Assembly: GCF_900104335.1 (NCBI RefSeq)
Contig: NZ_FMXT01000001.1
Span: forward strand, 827,516 to 891,515
Reading direction: 5' to 3'
Length of the DNA: 64,000 nucleotides
Origin: Pseudobutyrivibrio sp. YE44
Lineage (GTDB): Bacteria > Bacillota > Clostridia > Lachnospirales > Lachnospiraceae
The notes under the pieces are model-generated. The model was given only the letters and a program-made list of their open reading frames with translations. It ran no database searches and was not told where the DNA came from. Shown piece by piece: positions 8,198-17,100 of this stretch. Numbering within the stretch: the first letter of the stretch is position 1; each line of letters starts with the position of its first letter. Position numbers and translations under genes: made by a program.

Positions 8198-8798
8198 TTA
8201 CAAGATTGTTTACTGCACTTCTATCCAATTCTGCATAAACATTCTGTCCAACCGCTGTAAAATAATCAGCTCGACAATTCAATGCCCTAATAAGCTCATT
8301 ATTGTCACCAGCAGTTTTGAAATTATTGATGGCACTGTCTATGCTACTTCTAGCCTTGGAGTTCTTTTTTGCATCCATATAATAGGAATAAAGCATAAGC
8401 TGAATCTTTCCACAAGCTCGTCTATCCTTATTTTTCTTCAGTTCTTTCAATAGAATATTTTCTGCTTCAGACACTTGATTCATCTTATACAGACAGTTTG
8501 AGCGAAACATCTGTAGATTTGCACTATCCTCATCGCAACGCTGAATGGTCTTTAGCTTTTCAGCCTCATCAATATAATGTAACGCTTCACTATATGCTTC
8601 CATTGCCATATAGATATTTGCAATGTTAAGCAGGGTATGTCCGCTAAACTGTTCCAGCTTAAGCTGTTGCTGTGCCTTCAATATTTCATGGTAAATATTT
8701 AATGCATCATCAAGTCTACATTCGTTTAAAGCCATAGCTGCTCTCATATCCATCTCATGGAGAATATCAGCAATTTGCTTTACCTCACTTCGGCCCAT
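8178..8798 (-). CDS. TPR-like helical repeat protein (cluster gene 7)
   Basis: A 206-residue, all-helical protein with TPR-like pairs such as ALNIYHEILKAQQQ, LLNIANIYMAMEAYSEALHYIDEAEKL and AENILLKELKKN. No signal peptide or catalytic motif. GGAGGTTTAATGTT precedes the ATG. It is the last gene of a seven-gene co-directional cluster, 4 bases after another helical-repeat gene, so it is probably a scaffold or adaptor for whatever the cluster builds. Function unknown. Confidence 0.6.
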   Translation of the reverse strand: MGRSEVKQIADILHEMDMRAAMALNECRLDDALNIYHEILKAQQQLKLEQFSGHTLLNIANIYMAMEAYSEALHYIDEAEKLKTIQRCDEDSANLQMFRSNCLYKMNQVSEAENILLKELKKNKDRRACGKIQLMLYSYYMDAKKNSKARSSIDSAINNFKTAGDNNELIRALNCRADYFTAVGQNVYAELDRSAVNNLVKNTPGL

Positions 8799-8802
8799 AA
8801 CA

Positions 8803-9453
8803 TTAAACCTCCAGCTTTTTTATCTCTTCACTTATTAGTTCAGCTCTCTTGTCATTTAAATAAGGCATAACCGCTCTAAAAAGTTTAAGGGCTGCTTCTT
8901 TATCACCATTTCTCTCATATCTAAGTCCCTGTCTCATAATCTCAAGAGAAATTTGTTTTAAAATAGTAGAAACAAAAACTTTATCATCCTCAGTCCTGAT
9001 CTGCTTTTTAGCATTATAGGAATTATCTAATGCAAAACAGAAATCCTCAGGCTTTAAGAAATCCTCCACTTCCTCTATTTCCACTATTCCATTCATTCTC
9101 TCTGGTGCCACCAATATTAATTCGAAAATACGATATGCCATAGAATGGAGATTTTCCTCTGCAGTTAATCTACCCTCAACAGCTACGCTTTTACGTACTG
9201 CCTCTTCAGCATAATATAGGGCTTTATCAAAAAGTTCCCTACAATAAGCTACCTTTGAAAAGTTAACAAGCTGCTCAACAATTACATCATTACAATTGTA
9301 AAAGGACAACACGGTCATAGCCTCCTGAAAAACTTCCTCAGCCTGCTTAAACTCCTTATCCTCGTCAACCGCTATGGATATAGCAAGATTGATTCGTTCC
9401 TTCAATTGATTTCCTACTGCCTTTACCTGTTCCTCAAATGCTAAATCTGCCAT
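8803..9453 (-). CDS. Helical repeat protein (cluster gene 6)
   Basis: 216 residues from the ATG at 9453, behind AGGGGGGCACTTGACA; the longer reading begins inside the upstream gene. It is helix-rich with TPR-like segments (LFDKALYYAEEAVRKS, RNGDKEAALKLFRAVMPYLND). Its start overlaps the end of the preceding Lys-rich gene by 20 bases, suggesting translational coupling. No recognised enzyme motif. Confidence 0.6.
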   Translation of the reverse strand: MADLAFEEQVKAVGNQLKERINLAISIAVDEDKEFKQAEEVFQEAMTVLSFYNCNDVIVEQLVNFSKVAYCRELFDKALYYAEEAVRKSVAVEGRLTAEENLHSMAYRIFELILVAPERMNGIVEIEEVEDFLKPEDFCFALDNSYNAKKQIRTEDDKVFVSTILKQISLEIMRQGLRYERNGDKEAALKLFRAVMPYLNDKRAELISEEIKKLEV

Positions 9454-10336
9454 TGTCAAGTGCCCCCCTTCTTTTACTTGTGTTATCAGTATCCATACTA
9501 AAGACATTAGATTGTTTGTGCCTAGATGTGGAATCTAATGACATAAAACTCGTTTTAGCCTTTCCATTATCAAACATTTTTCGTTGATTACTTACTGGCT
9601 TTACATTAAAGCTCATATTATTTTTCCGAACTGACGGTTTAGATGTTTTTTTCTTAACAGGTTTAATAATTGGATCGTCTTTAACTTTTTTTTCAGTAAG
9701 TTTCTTATTATCTTTTTTGTTAGTAGATATTTCTAGATTCTTACGAGTCTTTACTCTCTCTACTTCTACTTTTTTCTTTTTAGGCTTTGTTTCCGCTTTT
9801 TTTATTTCTTGGGATTTTGTTTTCTTAGTAACCTCAAGTGTTTTCGGTGCCTTTGTCGGCTTTGTAGCTTTTGAAACTCTAGATGATTTTGAAGCCTTTA
9901 CCGTTTTTGAAATATACGTCTTTTTCTTAGGCTTCTTTATTTCCCCCATTTTCTTCTTAAGATTATCAAAATCATCAGCACTTAATTGGCCAAAGCCTTT
10001 CTTTTTAGGCTCAGATCTAACAACTTTTATCCATTCTCTTGGTGTAGCCGGCTTATAATCAAGACTAAAGGTGAAATCATCGAATACATCTGGCTCATCT
10101 TTATCTAGACTATCCAGCTGAAACGCAGAATCCACCTCATCAGAAGAACCATCTCCTAAAGCCCCTTCCTTCTCGGATTGTCCCTCTGATGAAGCTTCTG
10201 ATGCAGACTCGTTAAAAACAAAGATTTCTTCATTTTCCCAAGGTAAATCTTCCCCTTCGTCCTCACATTCCTCTGAAAAAAGAAGCTGCTCTAATTCGTC
10301 TAATTCAGTTGTCCCCTTCATCTCATAGCTTTCCAT
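9434..10336 (-). CDS. Low-complexity protein: acidic N-half, Lys-rich C-half (cluster gene 5)
   Basis: About 300 residues. The first ~110 are strongly acidic (LEQLLFSEECEDEGEDLPWE and similar). The remainder is dominated by Lys, Ser, Thr and Val (KKPKKKTYISKTVKASKSSR), resembling histone H1-like or linker sequences. It is predicted to be largely disordered. I start at the ATG at 10336, 6 codons inside a TTG reading; another ATG 5 codons later is possible. Such charge-segregated proteins can organise polyanions or assemblies, but no function can be assigned. Confidence 0.55.
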   Translation of the reverse strand: MESYEMKGTTELDELEQLLFSEECEDEGEDLPWENEEIFVFNESASEASSEGQSEKEGALGDGSSDEVDSAFQLDSLDKDEPDVFDDFTFSLDYKPATPREWIKVVRSEPKKKGFGQLSADDFDNLKKKMGEIKKPKKKTYISKTVKASKSSRVSKATKPTKAPKTLEVTKKTKSQEIKKAETKPKKKKVEVERVKTRKNLEISTNKKDNKKLTEKKVKDDPIIKPVKKKTSKPSVRKNNMSFNVKPVSNQRKMFDNGKAKTSFMSLDSTSRHKQSNVFSMDTDNTSKRRGALDNGRFSI

Positions 10337-10359
10337 TTGACATCCAATCCTCAAAATAG

Positions 10360-10400
10360 GAGCATCTCACCGAATCCAGCTTGAGCACAATGAGATGCTC
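10360..10400. repeat. Intercistronic hairpin in the unknown cluster
   Basis: Perfect 10-bp arms GAGCATCTCA/TGAGATGCTC separated by 21 bases, between cluster genes 4 and 5. There is little T-tract, so it is more likely a processing, stability or partial-termination element than a full terminator. Confidence 0.5.
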
Positions 10401-10415
10401 TTATCCCTTTAACTG

Positions 10416-11084
10416 CTAAGTGTTCTCATTAACTAATGCAACAATTTCCTTTTGATTCTTTTCTAAAGCTGCAGTTGCATCATCCAGACTCTTTTGACAT
10501 TTAGCAATTTCGATTTCGAAATACTTTTCCATCACCTTGTTTCTCATGTCTATAAGCTGAGAAATTGTCTGGTTTGGTGGAACAGGCACCAATCTGGTTC
10601 TAAGCAAGCTAGAACCCTCAGCGCTGTAATTGTACTTGTTTGAGTAAGTAGCATCCACCGTTGTAGACCTGGTAACAGGACGCTTTTTCTCTGTCTTATC
10701 CTCGACATCTCTCTTAGAATTTCTATTTCTGGTGTACTCACGCTCTCTAGAAATTTTAATTGCAATCTTGACTTCAATAATAGTCTCAGCAAATTGGTAG
10801 AAAGTTGGTTGAAAGCCTGCACCAATCATAGAAGTTAGCATTGGTGCATCGTTAATGCTAAATGGATTGTTAGAATTCTCTTCATCACCTAGTTTATTAG
10901 GATCATATGAGCTGTTATATGATACTGATACGAATGGTAATGAAACGGTTCCATCAACTCCCATCTCTTTTAATAGAGTAATAGAGTTTTGATCCAACGC
11001 GTATTGAGCATTAGCAATGGCTTCACCCAAGCTTGTGACCATATCTGCAAATGGCACATCCAAAAGCTGTGTTCCAATACTCAT
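10416..11084 (-). CDS. Beta-rich paralog B of unknown family (cluster gene 4)
   Basis: 222 residues sharing blocks with the next gene upstream. These are an N-terminal helix (LLDVPFADMVTSLGEAIANA), a central MIGAGFQPTFYQF strand pair followed by ETIIEVKIAIK, and YSAEGSSLLRTRLVPVPPN. The C-terminal 35 residues are a charged helix. No signal peptide or membrane segment. It may belong to the DUF2589 group, but I am not sure. The repeated amphipathic strands suggest a self-assembling structural subunit (inference). Confidence 0.6.
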   Translation of the reverse strand: MSIGTQLLDVPFADMVTSLGEAIANAQYALDQNSITLLKEMGVDGTVSLPFVSVSYNSSYDPNKLGDEENSNNPFSINDAPMLTSMIGAGFQPTFYQFAETIIEVKIAIKISREREYTRNRNSKRDVEDKTEKKRPVTRSTTVDATYSNKYNYSAEGSSLLRTRLVPVPPNQTISQLIDMRNKVMEKYFEIEIAKCQKSLDDATAALEKNQKEIVALVNENT

Positions 11085-11139
11085 AATTTAATCTCCTTAA
11101 CATTTTGATTTCTACGAGACTTCACTAGGACATAATTTT

Positions 11140-11748
11140 TTATTTTTTGTTACCATCGTCCTTATTTTTATCCTTGTCAGAATCCTTTTTTGAATTCTTG
11201 TCAGTATCCTCGCTAGAACCACCTTCTCCTTCCTTATTCTCTTCTTCGTTCTCGCCAGCAGCTTCTTCCAAATCACCTATAAGCTTCTCATACTTTTTCT
11301 GTTCCACTTTAAGCTTTAATTCCAATAGCTTCTGTAAAAACTCATTAGGTGGAACCGGTGTAATCTTGGTTCGAATTAAGCTAGAACCTTCAACAGAGTA
11401 AGAGTACTTTGATGAATAAGATGCATTTACTGAAGCGCAGAAACATTTTACTTTGGCAGATACAGATGCCTCTGTGGACTTGCTCATAGTAATTGAAATC
11501 TTTACTTCAATAATCGTATCAGTGAATTGATAAAAGGTAGGCTGAAAGCCTGCACCAATCATTGATACTTTTTCTGAACCATCTGCTGTTGGAATTACAA
11601 CAGGTGCTTTATCAACATCACCCATCATAGCAGCAATTTCGCAGCTGGCCTTGTCCATCTTGTATTGGCCTTCGGCTATAGCTAGTGCTAACTGCATGAC
11701 CATATCACCAAATGGTACATTTAAAAGTTCTTGACCTATTGATGCCAT
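11140..11748 (-). CDS. Beta-rich paralog A of unknown family (cluster gene 3)
   Basis: 202 residues beginning MASIGQELLNVPFGDMV, with the shared blocks GAGFQPTFYQF, TIIEVKISITMS and YSVEGSSLIRTKITPVPPN. A charged C-terminal tail of about 45 residues alternates Glu and Lys/Asp. It is clearly paralogous to the next gene and more distantly to the C-terminal region of gene 1. A central CFC pair is unique to this copy. A ribosome binding site (AGGAGGAGCTAT) sits directly before the ATG. Function unknown. Confidence 0.6.
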   Translation of the reverse strand: MASIGQELLNVPFGDMVMQLALAIAEGQYKMDKASCEIAAMMGDVDKAPVVIPTADGSEKVSMIGAGFQPTFYQFTDTIIEVKISITMSKSTEASVSAKVKCFCASVNASYSSKYSYSVEGSSLIRTKITPVPPNEFLQKLLELKLKVEQKKYEKLIGDLEEAAGENEEENKEGEGGSSEDTDKNSKKDSDKDKNKDDGNKK

Positions 11749-11790
11749 ATAGCTCCTCCTTTCTTGGTCAATATTCTAAACATCGCAAAA

Positions 11791-12378
11791 TTACTTAGGG
11801 ACTGCCTGGATTGATATCTTGATACTGCTCAAACTGTCCTCAGAGGTTTCTGCAATGCTAGGTGCAATAAGCTTCAAAACCTTCTTCGTATTATCCTCCG
11901 CATCTTTTGTCTCTTCCCCAAATACTCTCACCTTAAGATCAACTTCCATGTTGTTTATCACATAGGTAGCTATATTACTGTCAGAAGCATTACTATCATT
12001 AAAATCTTTAATTACCTGATTTAGATAATCTGAAATGTCCTCTGTATTAAAAGCACTTACTCTCTTCTCATCCTCCACTTGTTTCTGTAAAAGCTGTTTA
12101 TTTAAAACATCATTCTGCTGTTTAAAATATTCTATTTCCGTATTAGCTCTAATCTCAGCGGCCTCTGCTTCAGCTTCTGCCTCTGCAAGCCTAGTAGCCT
12201 GCTCTGCAAGCTTATCCTGCATTGCCTCTAATTCCTTCTGTTTTTGCTCACATGCTGCTGCTTCAGCTTCCAACTTGTTAAAAGCATCTACCGCCTTTTT
12301 AGATGCATTACGTCTCATTGCTGAACGAGCCAATTGAGCTGCTCCAATTGATGTAAGTGCAGTAGTTTTACTTGCCAT
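11791..12378 (-). CDS. Coiled-coil protein (cluster gene 2)
   Basis: 195 residues. Residues ~30-110 form a long Ala/Glu/Gln-rich coiled coil (KLEAEAAACEQKQKELEAMQ and following). A smaller mixed domain follows, ending in SIKISIQAVPK, which echoes the VPIP/VPVPP strand ends of the paralogs. The start codon touches the stop of gene 1, so expression is probably coupled. It looks like a structural linker or chaperone for the paralog subunits. Confidence 0.6.
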   Translation of the reverse strand: MASKTTALTSIGAAQLARSAMRRNASKKAVDAFNKLEAEAAACEQKQKELEAMQDKLAEQATRLAEAEAEAEAAEIRANTEIEYFKQQNDVLNKQLLQKQVEDEKRVSAFNTEDISDYLNQVIKDFNDSNASDSNIATYVINNMEVDLKVRVFGEETKDAEDNTKKVLKLIAPSIAETSEDSLSSIKISIQAVPK

Positions 12379-13538
12379 TACTCAACCTCCCCTTTCTCTA
12401 CTTTCTTATCTGAATCCTCAGTATCTTTAGCTATCTCACCTGCCAAAACTTCCTCTAATGAAGGCACCGGTACCTTGCCATGATCTATATCAAGCAAGAT
12501 CGGTTTTGTTGAAACAGTTTTCATTTTTTGCTTTTCAACCGTCACCACAGGAATCTCTGAATCAAGAAGCATCAAAGTATGTGGCTCAGGACTTTGATCA
12601 ACAACTTTGATTGTTTCGTCTCTGTATTTATCAGTCCCTTCTGGAGAAATAATATAGTTTTCTATTCCGCACTGTTCCATAGCATCCTCAATCTCCTCCA
12701 CAGAAGTAAATGAGCTAAAATCTGGCATAAAGATTCTTTTTGTTTTCTTGTCCTCAGCCGGAATAGGAACAAATCTAAGCTTGAGGGTACTCTCCTCACG
12801 TTTTTCAGTTTTAAAAATATTGTTGAAGGTGGCGTTGCTTGGCACAGCACTTATAGAACTGGTCAATGTCTGTCCTGTAGTGTCCCTCATTTCTGAGACT
12901 GCATAATCCATCTTCAAGGTAAACTCTGCCTCTGGCATAACATACCAGGTAGCCTGGAGTCCCATATTATATAAAAGATCATCCTGGAGAATTCTATTTT
13001 GAATATCAATTGAGCTTTGATCCAAAGCTAACTGAGCCTCTGCAATTCCCTTTCCAAGATTTGAAATCATATCGCTCAAATCACTATAGATAGTTGGAGC
13101 AGTTATAGAATTTTCTTCATCCACCAAATGCTTTCTGATAGATTCATCCTCAAAGGCTTTTGCTGAACGAACACTGCTCTTCAGAATCTTATCAATTTTG
13201 TCCTCAGTAATTGTTGAATATACATCCTTGCTTTTTACCAGCTCAAAAACCTCTTTTGTGGTCATTGATTTCAGCTGTTTAACAGAGTATATTCCAGCAT
13301 TCATCATATCCAAAGCAAGGTCTGGATAGATGGCATCCACTCTTAAGAGTTCTGCCTGAACAGCCCAGTTTGTAATTGTAGCCACATTAAACTTGGTCTT
13401 TTCAGCCAACTCCATTCTTTGTTCAATTGTTCTTGTCGCATCATAGAACTGCTTGAAGGTCCTAATCTTAGCCTTCTTATCCATGATACTTACCACCTGA
13501 CTATCAACCCCAATAATACTTACGAGCTTAGTTGTCAT
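12378..13538 (-). CDS. DUF4332-like HhH + beta paralog + PASTA-like protein (cluster gene 1)
   Basis: 386 residues from the ATG at 13538 (AAAAGGAGAAGTGAGT upstream; a longer TTG reading exists). Residues ~1-110 resemble DUF4332/helix-hairpin-helix repeats (TITNWAVQAELLRVDAIYPD and following). Residues ~140-250 match the sibling paralogs (DLSDMISNLGKGIAEAQLAL, LKLRFVPIPAED). Residues ~265-330 look PASTA-like (FMPDFSSFTSVEEIEDAM, VVDQSPEPHTLMLLDSE). The tail is acidic. This domain combination is new to me; as first gene it may be the organiser of the assembly. Confidence 0.6.
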   Translation of the reverse strand: MTTKLVSIIGVDSQVVSIMDKKAKIRTFKQFYDATRTIEQRMELAEKTKFNVATITNWAVQAELLRVDAIYPDLALDMMNAGIYSVKQLKSMTTKEVFELVKSKDVYSTITEDKIDKILKSSVRSAKAFEDESIRKHLVDEENSITAPTIYSDLSDMISNLGKGIAEAQLALDQSSIDIQNRILQDDLLYNMGLQATWYVMPEAEFTLKMDYAVSEMRDTTGQTLTSSISAVPSNATFNNIFKTEKREESTLKLRFVPIPAEDKKTKRIFMPDFSSFTSVEEIEDAMEQCGIENYIISPEGTDKYRDETIKVVDQSPEPHTLMLLDSEIPVVTVEKQKMKTVSTKPILLDIDHGKVPVPSLEEVLAGEIAKDTEDSDKKVEKGEVE

Positions 13539-13731
13539 ACTCACTTCTCCTTTTATTTTTTCCAACCCCATTTTTACAACTAAACTTTATTCGCTCCTTC
13601 CTAAAGAGTGAATAACATCTTCGTTTATAACATACAAATATGTCCAAGCTGTGCTCATTTTGTGAATTGTGTCGCTTATACCTCCGGTGAATAGTATTAC
13701 TCTAATGAGGTCATTTTTTCCCATAAATAAA

Positions 13732-13764
13732 GGGATTCTATAACCTTTAAAGTCATAGAATCCC
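13732..13764 (-). terminator. Terminator of the FtsX-type permease gene
   Basis: GGGATTCTATGAC/GGTTATAGAATCCC hairpin downstream of the permease stop codon. The remaining 13565-13730 stretch should hold the promoter of the unknown cluster, but I find no convincing -35/-10 pair. Confidence 0.6.
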
Positions 13765-13782
13765 ATCGTAAAAATTAAATTT

Positions 13783-16119
13783 TTATTCAACATTTTTTAG
13801 AGCCTCTGTAAGAGGTATCCTTTTAATTCTTCTCATATCAAGAAGCACTACTATCAAGTAAGCAACTATAACCATAACGACCATTTTCACATAGTCTTTT
13901 GGTGATGCATAGAATGTGAACCAACCATTTAATCCGTACATAATTGTTTCCCACATGGTATTAAGAACAATATCACTAAGCTTTGTTGAAATTATGGCAA
14001 ATATAATAACCATGATAGTTGTAAGTCTTATGAACACACTGTTTACTTCACCATTTGTATAACCTAGAACCTTTAGCATAGATATAGAAACAGTGTTTTT
14101 CTCAATGATAATCTTGGTCAAAAGCAAAATCAAAAGAACTGCTAAGGCCATACATCCATATCCGAAATAATCCATGTATGCTCCCATAGAATGATCAAGC
14201 TGCTTAACCATTTTGAGAATATCCTCCTGTGTAACAACAGAAAGTATGTACTCATCATCTATATCTGTTATTTCTTCGGTAGATAAATATCCAGTGAAAT
14301 GGTCATCATCGTAATCGAAGATATCATTAAAGTTTTCATTTGGCATGAAAATCGCCATGATACCAGGCTGATTATAGATTCCCTTAATTGTGAAATCATA
14401 GGTATCACTGGTGTAGTGTTCCTTCAAAGTAATCTTCTGTCCTTCCTCCAATGAAAATTTTTCGGCAAAGGATTCTGATACCCAAATATCATTCTTATTA
14501 GCCTCATCTGGAAGAGCTATATATTTGCTGTTCTTGTTGTAGCCATAGGCTGTAATCTCCTCATCCACATGAACACCATCAATAGTAAGAAGCACTCTAG
14601 AGCTATACTTTTCCGCACCTTTTTCACCAGTTGATATTTCATTTCCATCATTATCAACAGTTTTCTTTAAAATATACTGATAATCAGTAATCATAAATTC
14701 TGAAGCATGACTCTTATAATTCTCAAGTGTAGCTGGAAGACCAACTGCAAAGTTTAGAAGAACCAATACCAGGAAAATACCAAGGAATAAAGTGAAATAT
14801 CCAGTTACATTCTGCATGAGAACTCTTAATCTGAATCTATTTAAAAAGCTCCACTTTGGAAGTCGTACCGCTTTCTGTCTCTTTGATTTACTCAAATCTC
14901 TTCTCAAGAACTGAAGTGGTGAAAACTGTAACTTACTTGAAATAACAAGGAAATTTATGGCAATTACAAGTAATACCGGATATACAGTAGTTTTTACAAA
15001 GGCATCGGAATTCCATAAAGTCTCGTAAGTAGGAAGACTGTAAGAATTGTAATACATTGTAACTACCACATTTTTGAAAAATGTATAACCTAATATATTT
15101 CCCACAACAGCAGCCAGTAATGTTACAAGAATTGGAACTGTAACATAGTGTCTAAGCAATTCGCCCTTTCTATATCCTGATGCTCTAAGGGTGCCTATAA
15201 CAGAGGCCTCATTCAAAATGGTATTACTGATTGCTATGGCAAAAATAAAAGCAATAACACCAATTAAAACAATGAGGAGAACCTCGCCCATTACCTTATC
15301 TTTTCCAATATCCTCTTGAGCAAAGTGAGTTGCCTGATTCAAATACTCTGGAAGATATCCTGTCACTTCATTCAAATGCTCAAAATTTGGATTATCAACA
15401 TCTCCTCCTGTGGCAGCAAGCTTGTAAAGCTCCTCCACAAAATCATCTGACTTTTTCTTCTGTTGCTCGGTATCCTTTGGTTCTTTGTCATAAGTAAATG
15501 CGTATTGATAAACCGTAGCTCCCTTAATACTGTCAAAACCTTCCTGTGTTACTACAGCCACATCAAAGGTGATAGCGTTAAACATAATCTCGCTATTATC
15601 TTCATAAAGAGTGCTATAGTCACTGAGAGCTACAAAGCCTGTAACCTTCATGTTATATCCATCGACCCTGATAAAATCACCAATTTTTATTCCCACATTG
15701 TCGGCATGCATTCTATCAATAGCAATCTCATCCTTAGCCTTAGGATACTCGCCTTCCATAAGACAAGTTCCGTTAACCTTATCCCTCATAACAAAGACTC
15801 TGACCTTGGATTTTTCAGCATCCTTCTTATCTGGAATTCGTTCACTTACCTGCTTATAAAACTGCTTGTAGGTAACAACACCTTCATCTTCAATTGCATC
15901 TAAAAGCTTGTCAGTGGCCTCTTCCTTTAATTCAAAGTGACCATCTTCAACATTGTATTTATCATAGGCTTCCTCACCTGCAGTGTTCATACTATCATTG
16001 GCAACAAACATGCCTGAGACAAAACCTATTGTAATTACCATAATTGCAAATAAAGCAATATATTTCTTCCAGTCAGCCAAGAGCTCACGGAAGATTCGCT
16101 TCCTCAAAGGGTTTCTCAT
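13783..16119 (-). CDS. FtsX-like ABC transporter permease
   Basis: About 778 residues from the ATG at 16119, with GGAG nine bases upstream; earlier in-frame starts overlap the ribosome binding site. There is an N-terminal membrane helix (about 20-45), a large external domain, and a three-helix FtsX block near 285-410. A second external domain is followed by a final FtsX block (LAVLLILLLTKIIIEKNTVSISMLKVLGYTNGE...). This is the two-FtsX-domain layout of Gram-positive exporters of peptides, lipids or antibiotics. It pairs with the LolD/MacB-type ATPase 150 bases upstream. Confidence 0.85.
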   Translation of the reverse strand: MRNPLRKRIFRELLADWKKYIALFAIMVITIGFVSGMFVANDSMNTAGEEAYDKYNVEDGHFELKEEATDKLLDAIEDEGVVTYKQFYKQVSERIPDKKDAEKSKVRVFVMRDKVNGTCLMEGEYPKAKDEIAIDRMHADNVGIKIGDFIRVDGYNMKVTGFVALSDYSTLYEDNSEIMFNAITFDVAVVTQEGFDSIKGATVYQYAFTYDKEPKDTEQQKKKSDDFVEELYKLAATGGDVDNPNFEHLNEVTGYLPEYLNQATHFAQEDIGKDKVMGEVLLIVLIGVIAFIFAIAISNTILNEASVIGTLRASGYRKGELLRHYVTVPILVTLLAAVVGNILGYTFFKNVVVTMYYNSYSLPTYETLWNSDAFVKTTVYPVLLVIAINFLVISSKLQFSPLQFLRRDLSKSKRQKAVRLPKWSFLNRFRLRVLMQNVTGYFTLFLGIFLVLVLLNFAVGLPATLENYKSHASEFMITDYQYILKKTVDNDGNEISTGEKGAEKYSSRVLLTIDGVHVDEEITAYGYNKNSKYIALPDEANKNDIWVSESFAEKFSLEEGQKITLKEHYTSDTYDFTIKGIYNQPGIMAIFMPNENFNDIFDYDDDHFTGYLSTEEITDIDDEYILSVVTQEDILKMVKQLDHSMGAYMDYFGYGCMALAVLLILLLTKIIIEKNTVSISMLKVLGYTNGEVNSVFIRLTTIMVIIFAIISTKLSDIVLNTMWETIMYGLNGWFTFYASPKDYVKMVVMVIVAYLIVVLLDMRRIKRIPLTEALKNVE

Positions 16120-16144
16120 AATACTCATCTCCAATCTTTAATCC

Positions 16145-16277
16145 GCCTAGGTCTTCAAGTTTAACATGCTCCCGGAGGCCACCTTCCATACTCAAGCAAG
16201 GGAACCTCCCACAGGGTCCCTCCTTCCTTGGCATGGAGCCTTCCTCCTCGCGCTTGCCAAGGTTATGCGACCTAGGC
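16145..16277. repeat. GC-rich element with 9-bp terminal inverted repeats
   Basis: Bounded by GCCTAGGTC/GACCTAGGC. Inside are CCTTGGCA/TGCCAAGG and GGGAACC/GGGTCCC inverted repeats. It is much richer in G+C than its neighbours and sits between an ABC ATPase and its permease. It could be a MITE-like insertion or a structured intercistronic RNA. No protein is encoded. Confidence 0.5.
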
Positions 16278-16285
16278 TCACTTAA

Positions 16286-16993
16286 CTACCATTCGAGCTC
16301 TGCTGCTGATAGTTTGTTATCGTTGATTATATTCTTACGTACGACGCCGTCGCGGAGCTTGATGGTATGATCTGCCATGTGTGAAATTGCCTCATTATGA
16401 GTAACCATAATTATCGTATTTCCGTAGCGCTGATTTACATTTTCAATAAGACTAAGAATCTCCTTTGATGTGTTGTAATCAAGAGCTCCTGTTGGTTCGT
16501 CGCAAAGTAAAATGTTTGGATTCTTTACGATAGCACGTCCTATTGAGGTACGCTGCTGCTGTCCTCCTGAAAGCTGATTAGGAAGCTTATAGCGGTGCTC
16601 AAAAAGACCTAGTGTATTAAGTAAATCATCAATATCAAGTGGATTATCAGAAAGATATGCACCAACCTCAATGTTTTCCTTTACATTAAGATTTGGTATT
16701 AGATTATAGAGCTGAAAAACATATCCAAGATGTTTTCTACGATAATTTGTGAGAGCTTTTTCGTTCATATCCTTCAGCTTCTCACCATCAATTGAAATGT
16801 AACCTGAATCGGCATTATCAATTCCACCGATTATGTTTAGTAAAGTAGATTTTCCTGAACCTGATGGACCAAGTAAAACACAGAACTCTCCTTTGGCAAC
16901 ACTAAAGTCTGTTCCTCTAAGAACCTCTTGTCGGCTGTCGCCTGTACCGTAAGCCTTATATATGTCCTTTACTTCCAAAAATTTCTCTGACAT
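16286..16993 (-). CDS. ABC transporter ATP-binding protein, LolD/MacB type
   Basis: A 235-residue ATPase with Walker A GPSGSGKST, signature LSGGQQQR, Walker B LLCDEPTGALD and an H-loop MVTHNE. The PTGALD sequence is typical of the LolD/MacB/FtsE group, which energises FtsX-type permeases. It should work with the permease downstream. A 28-bp perfect inverted repeat lies in the promoter region. Confidence 0.92.
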   Translation of the reverse strand: MSEKFLEVKDIYKAYGTGDSRQEVLRGTDFSVAKGEFCVLLGPSGSGKSTLLNIIGGIDNADSGYISIDGEKLKDMNEKALTNYRRKHLGYVFQLYNLIPNLNVKENIEVGAYLSDNPLDIDDLLNTLGLFEHRYKLPNQLSGGQQQRTSIGRAIVKNPNILLCDEPTGALDYNTSKEILSLIENVNQRYGNTIIMVTHNEAISHMADHTIKLRDGVVRKNIINDNKLSAAELEW

Positions 16994-17040
16994 ATCAATA
17001 CCTCCCGTCTAGCTATAATAGTTAGCCTTAACTAATCTTT

Positions 17041-17068
17041 GAACATATGATAATATATTCATATGTTC
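17041..17068. promoter_or_regulatory. Inverted repeat, probable operator for the FtsX-type exporter
   Basis: GAACATATGA and TCATATGTTC are perfect 10-bp arms with an 8-base spacer, 48 bases upstream of the ATPase start. The form fits a TetR- or PadR-type repressor. The cognate regulator is not adjacent. Confidence 0.55.
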
Positions 17069-17100
17069 ATTTCAAGTATCTTTACAAAAATTTCACAAAA

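Noticed and set aside
9717..10058. 113-residue hydrophobic plus-strand ORF
   Set aside because: It is the antisense of Lys-rich codons (AAA/AAG reading as Phe/Leu), a typical shadow.
13587..13793. 68-residue ORF between the permease and the unknown cluster
   Set aside because: It reads through the permease terminator hairpin and has no ribosome binding site; the residues GFYDFKGYRIP are the hairpin translated.
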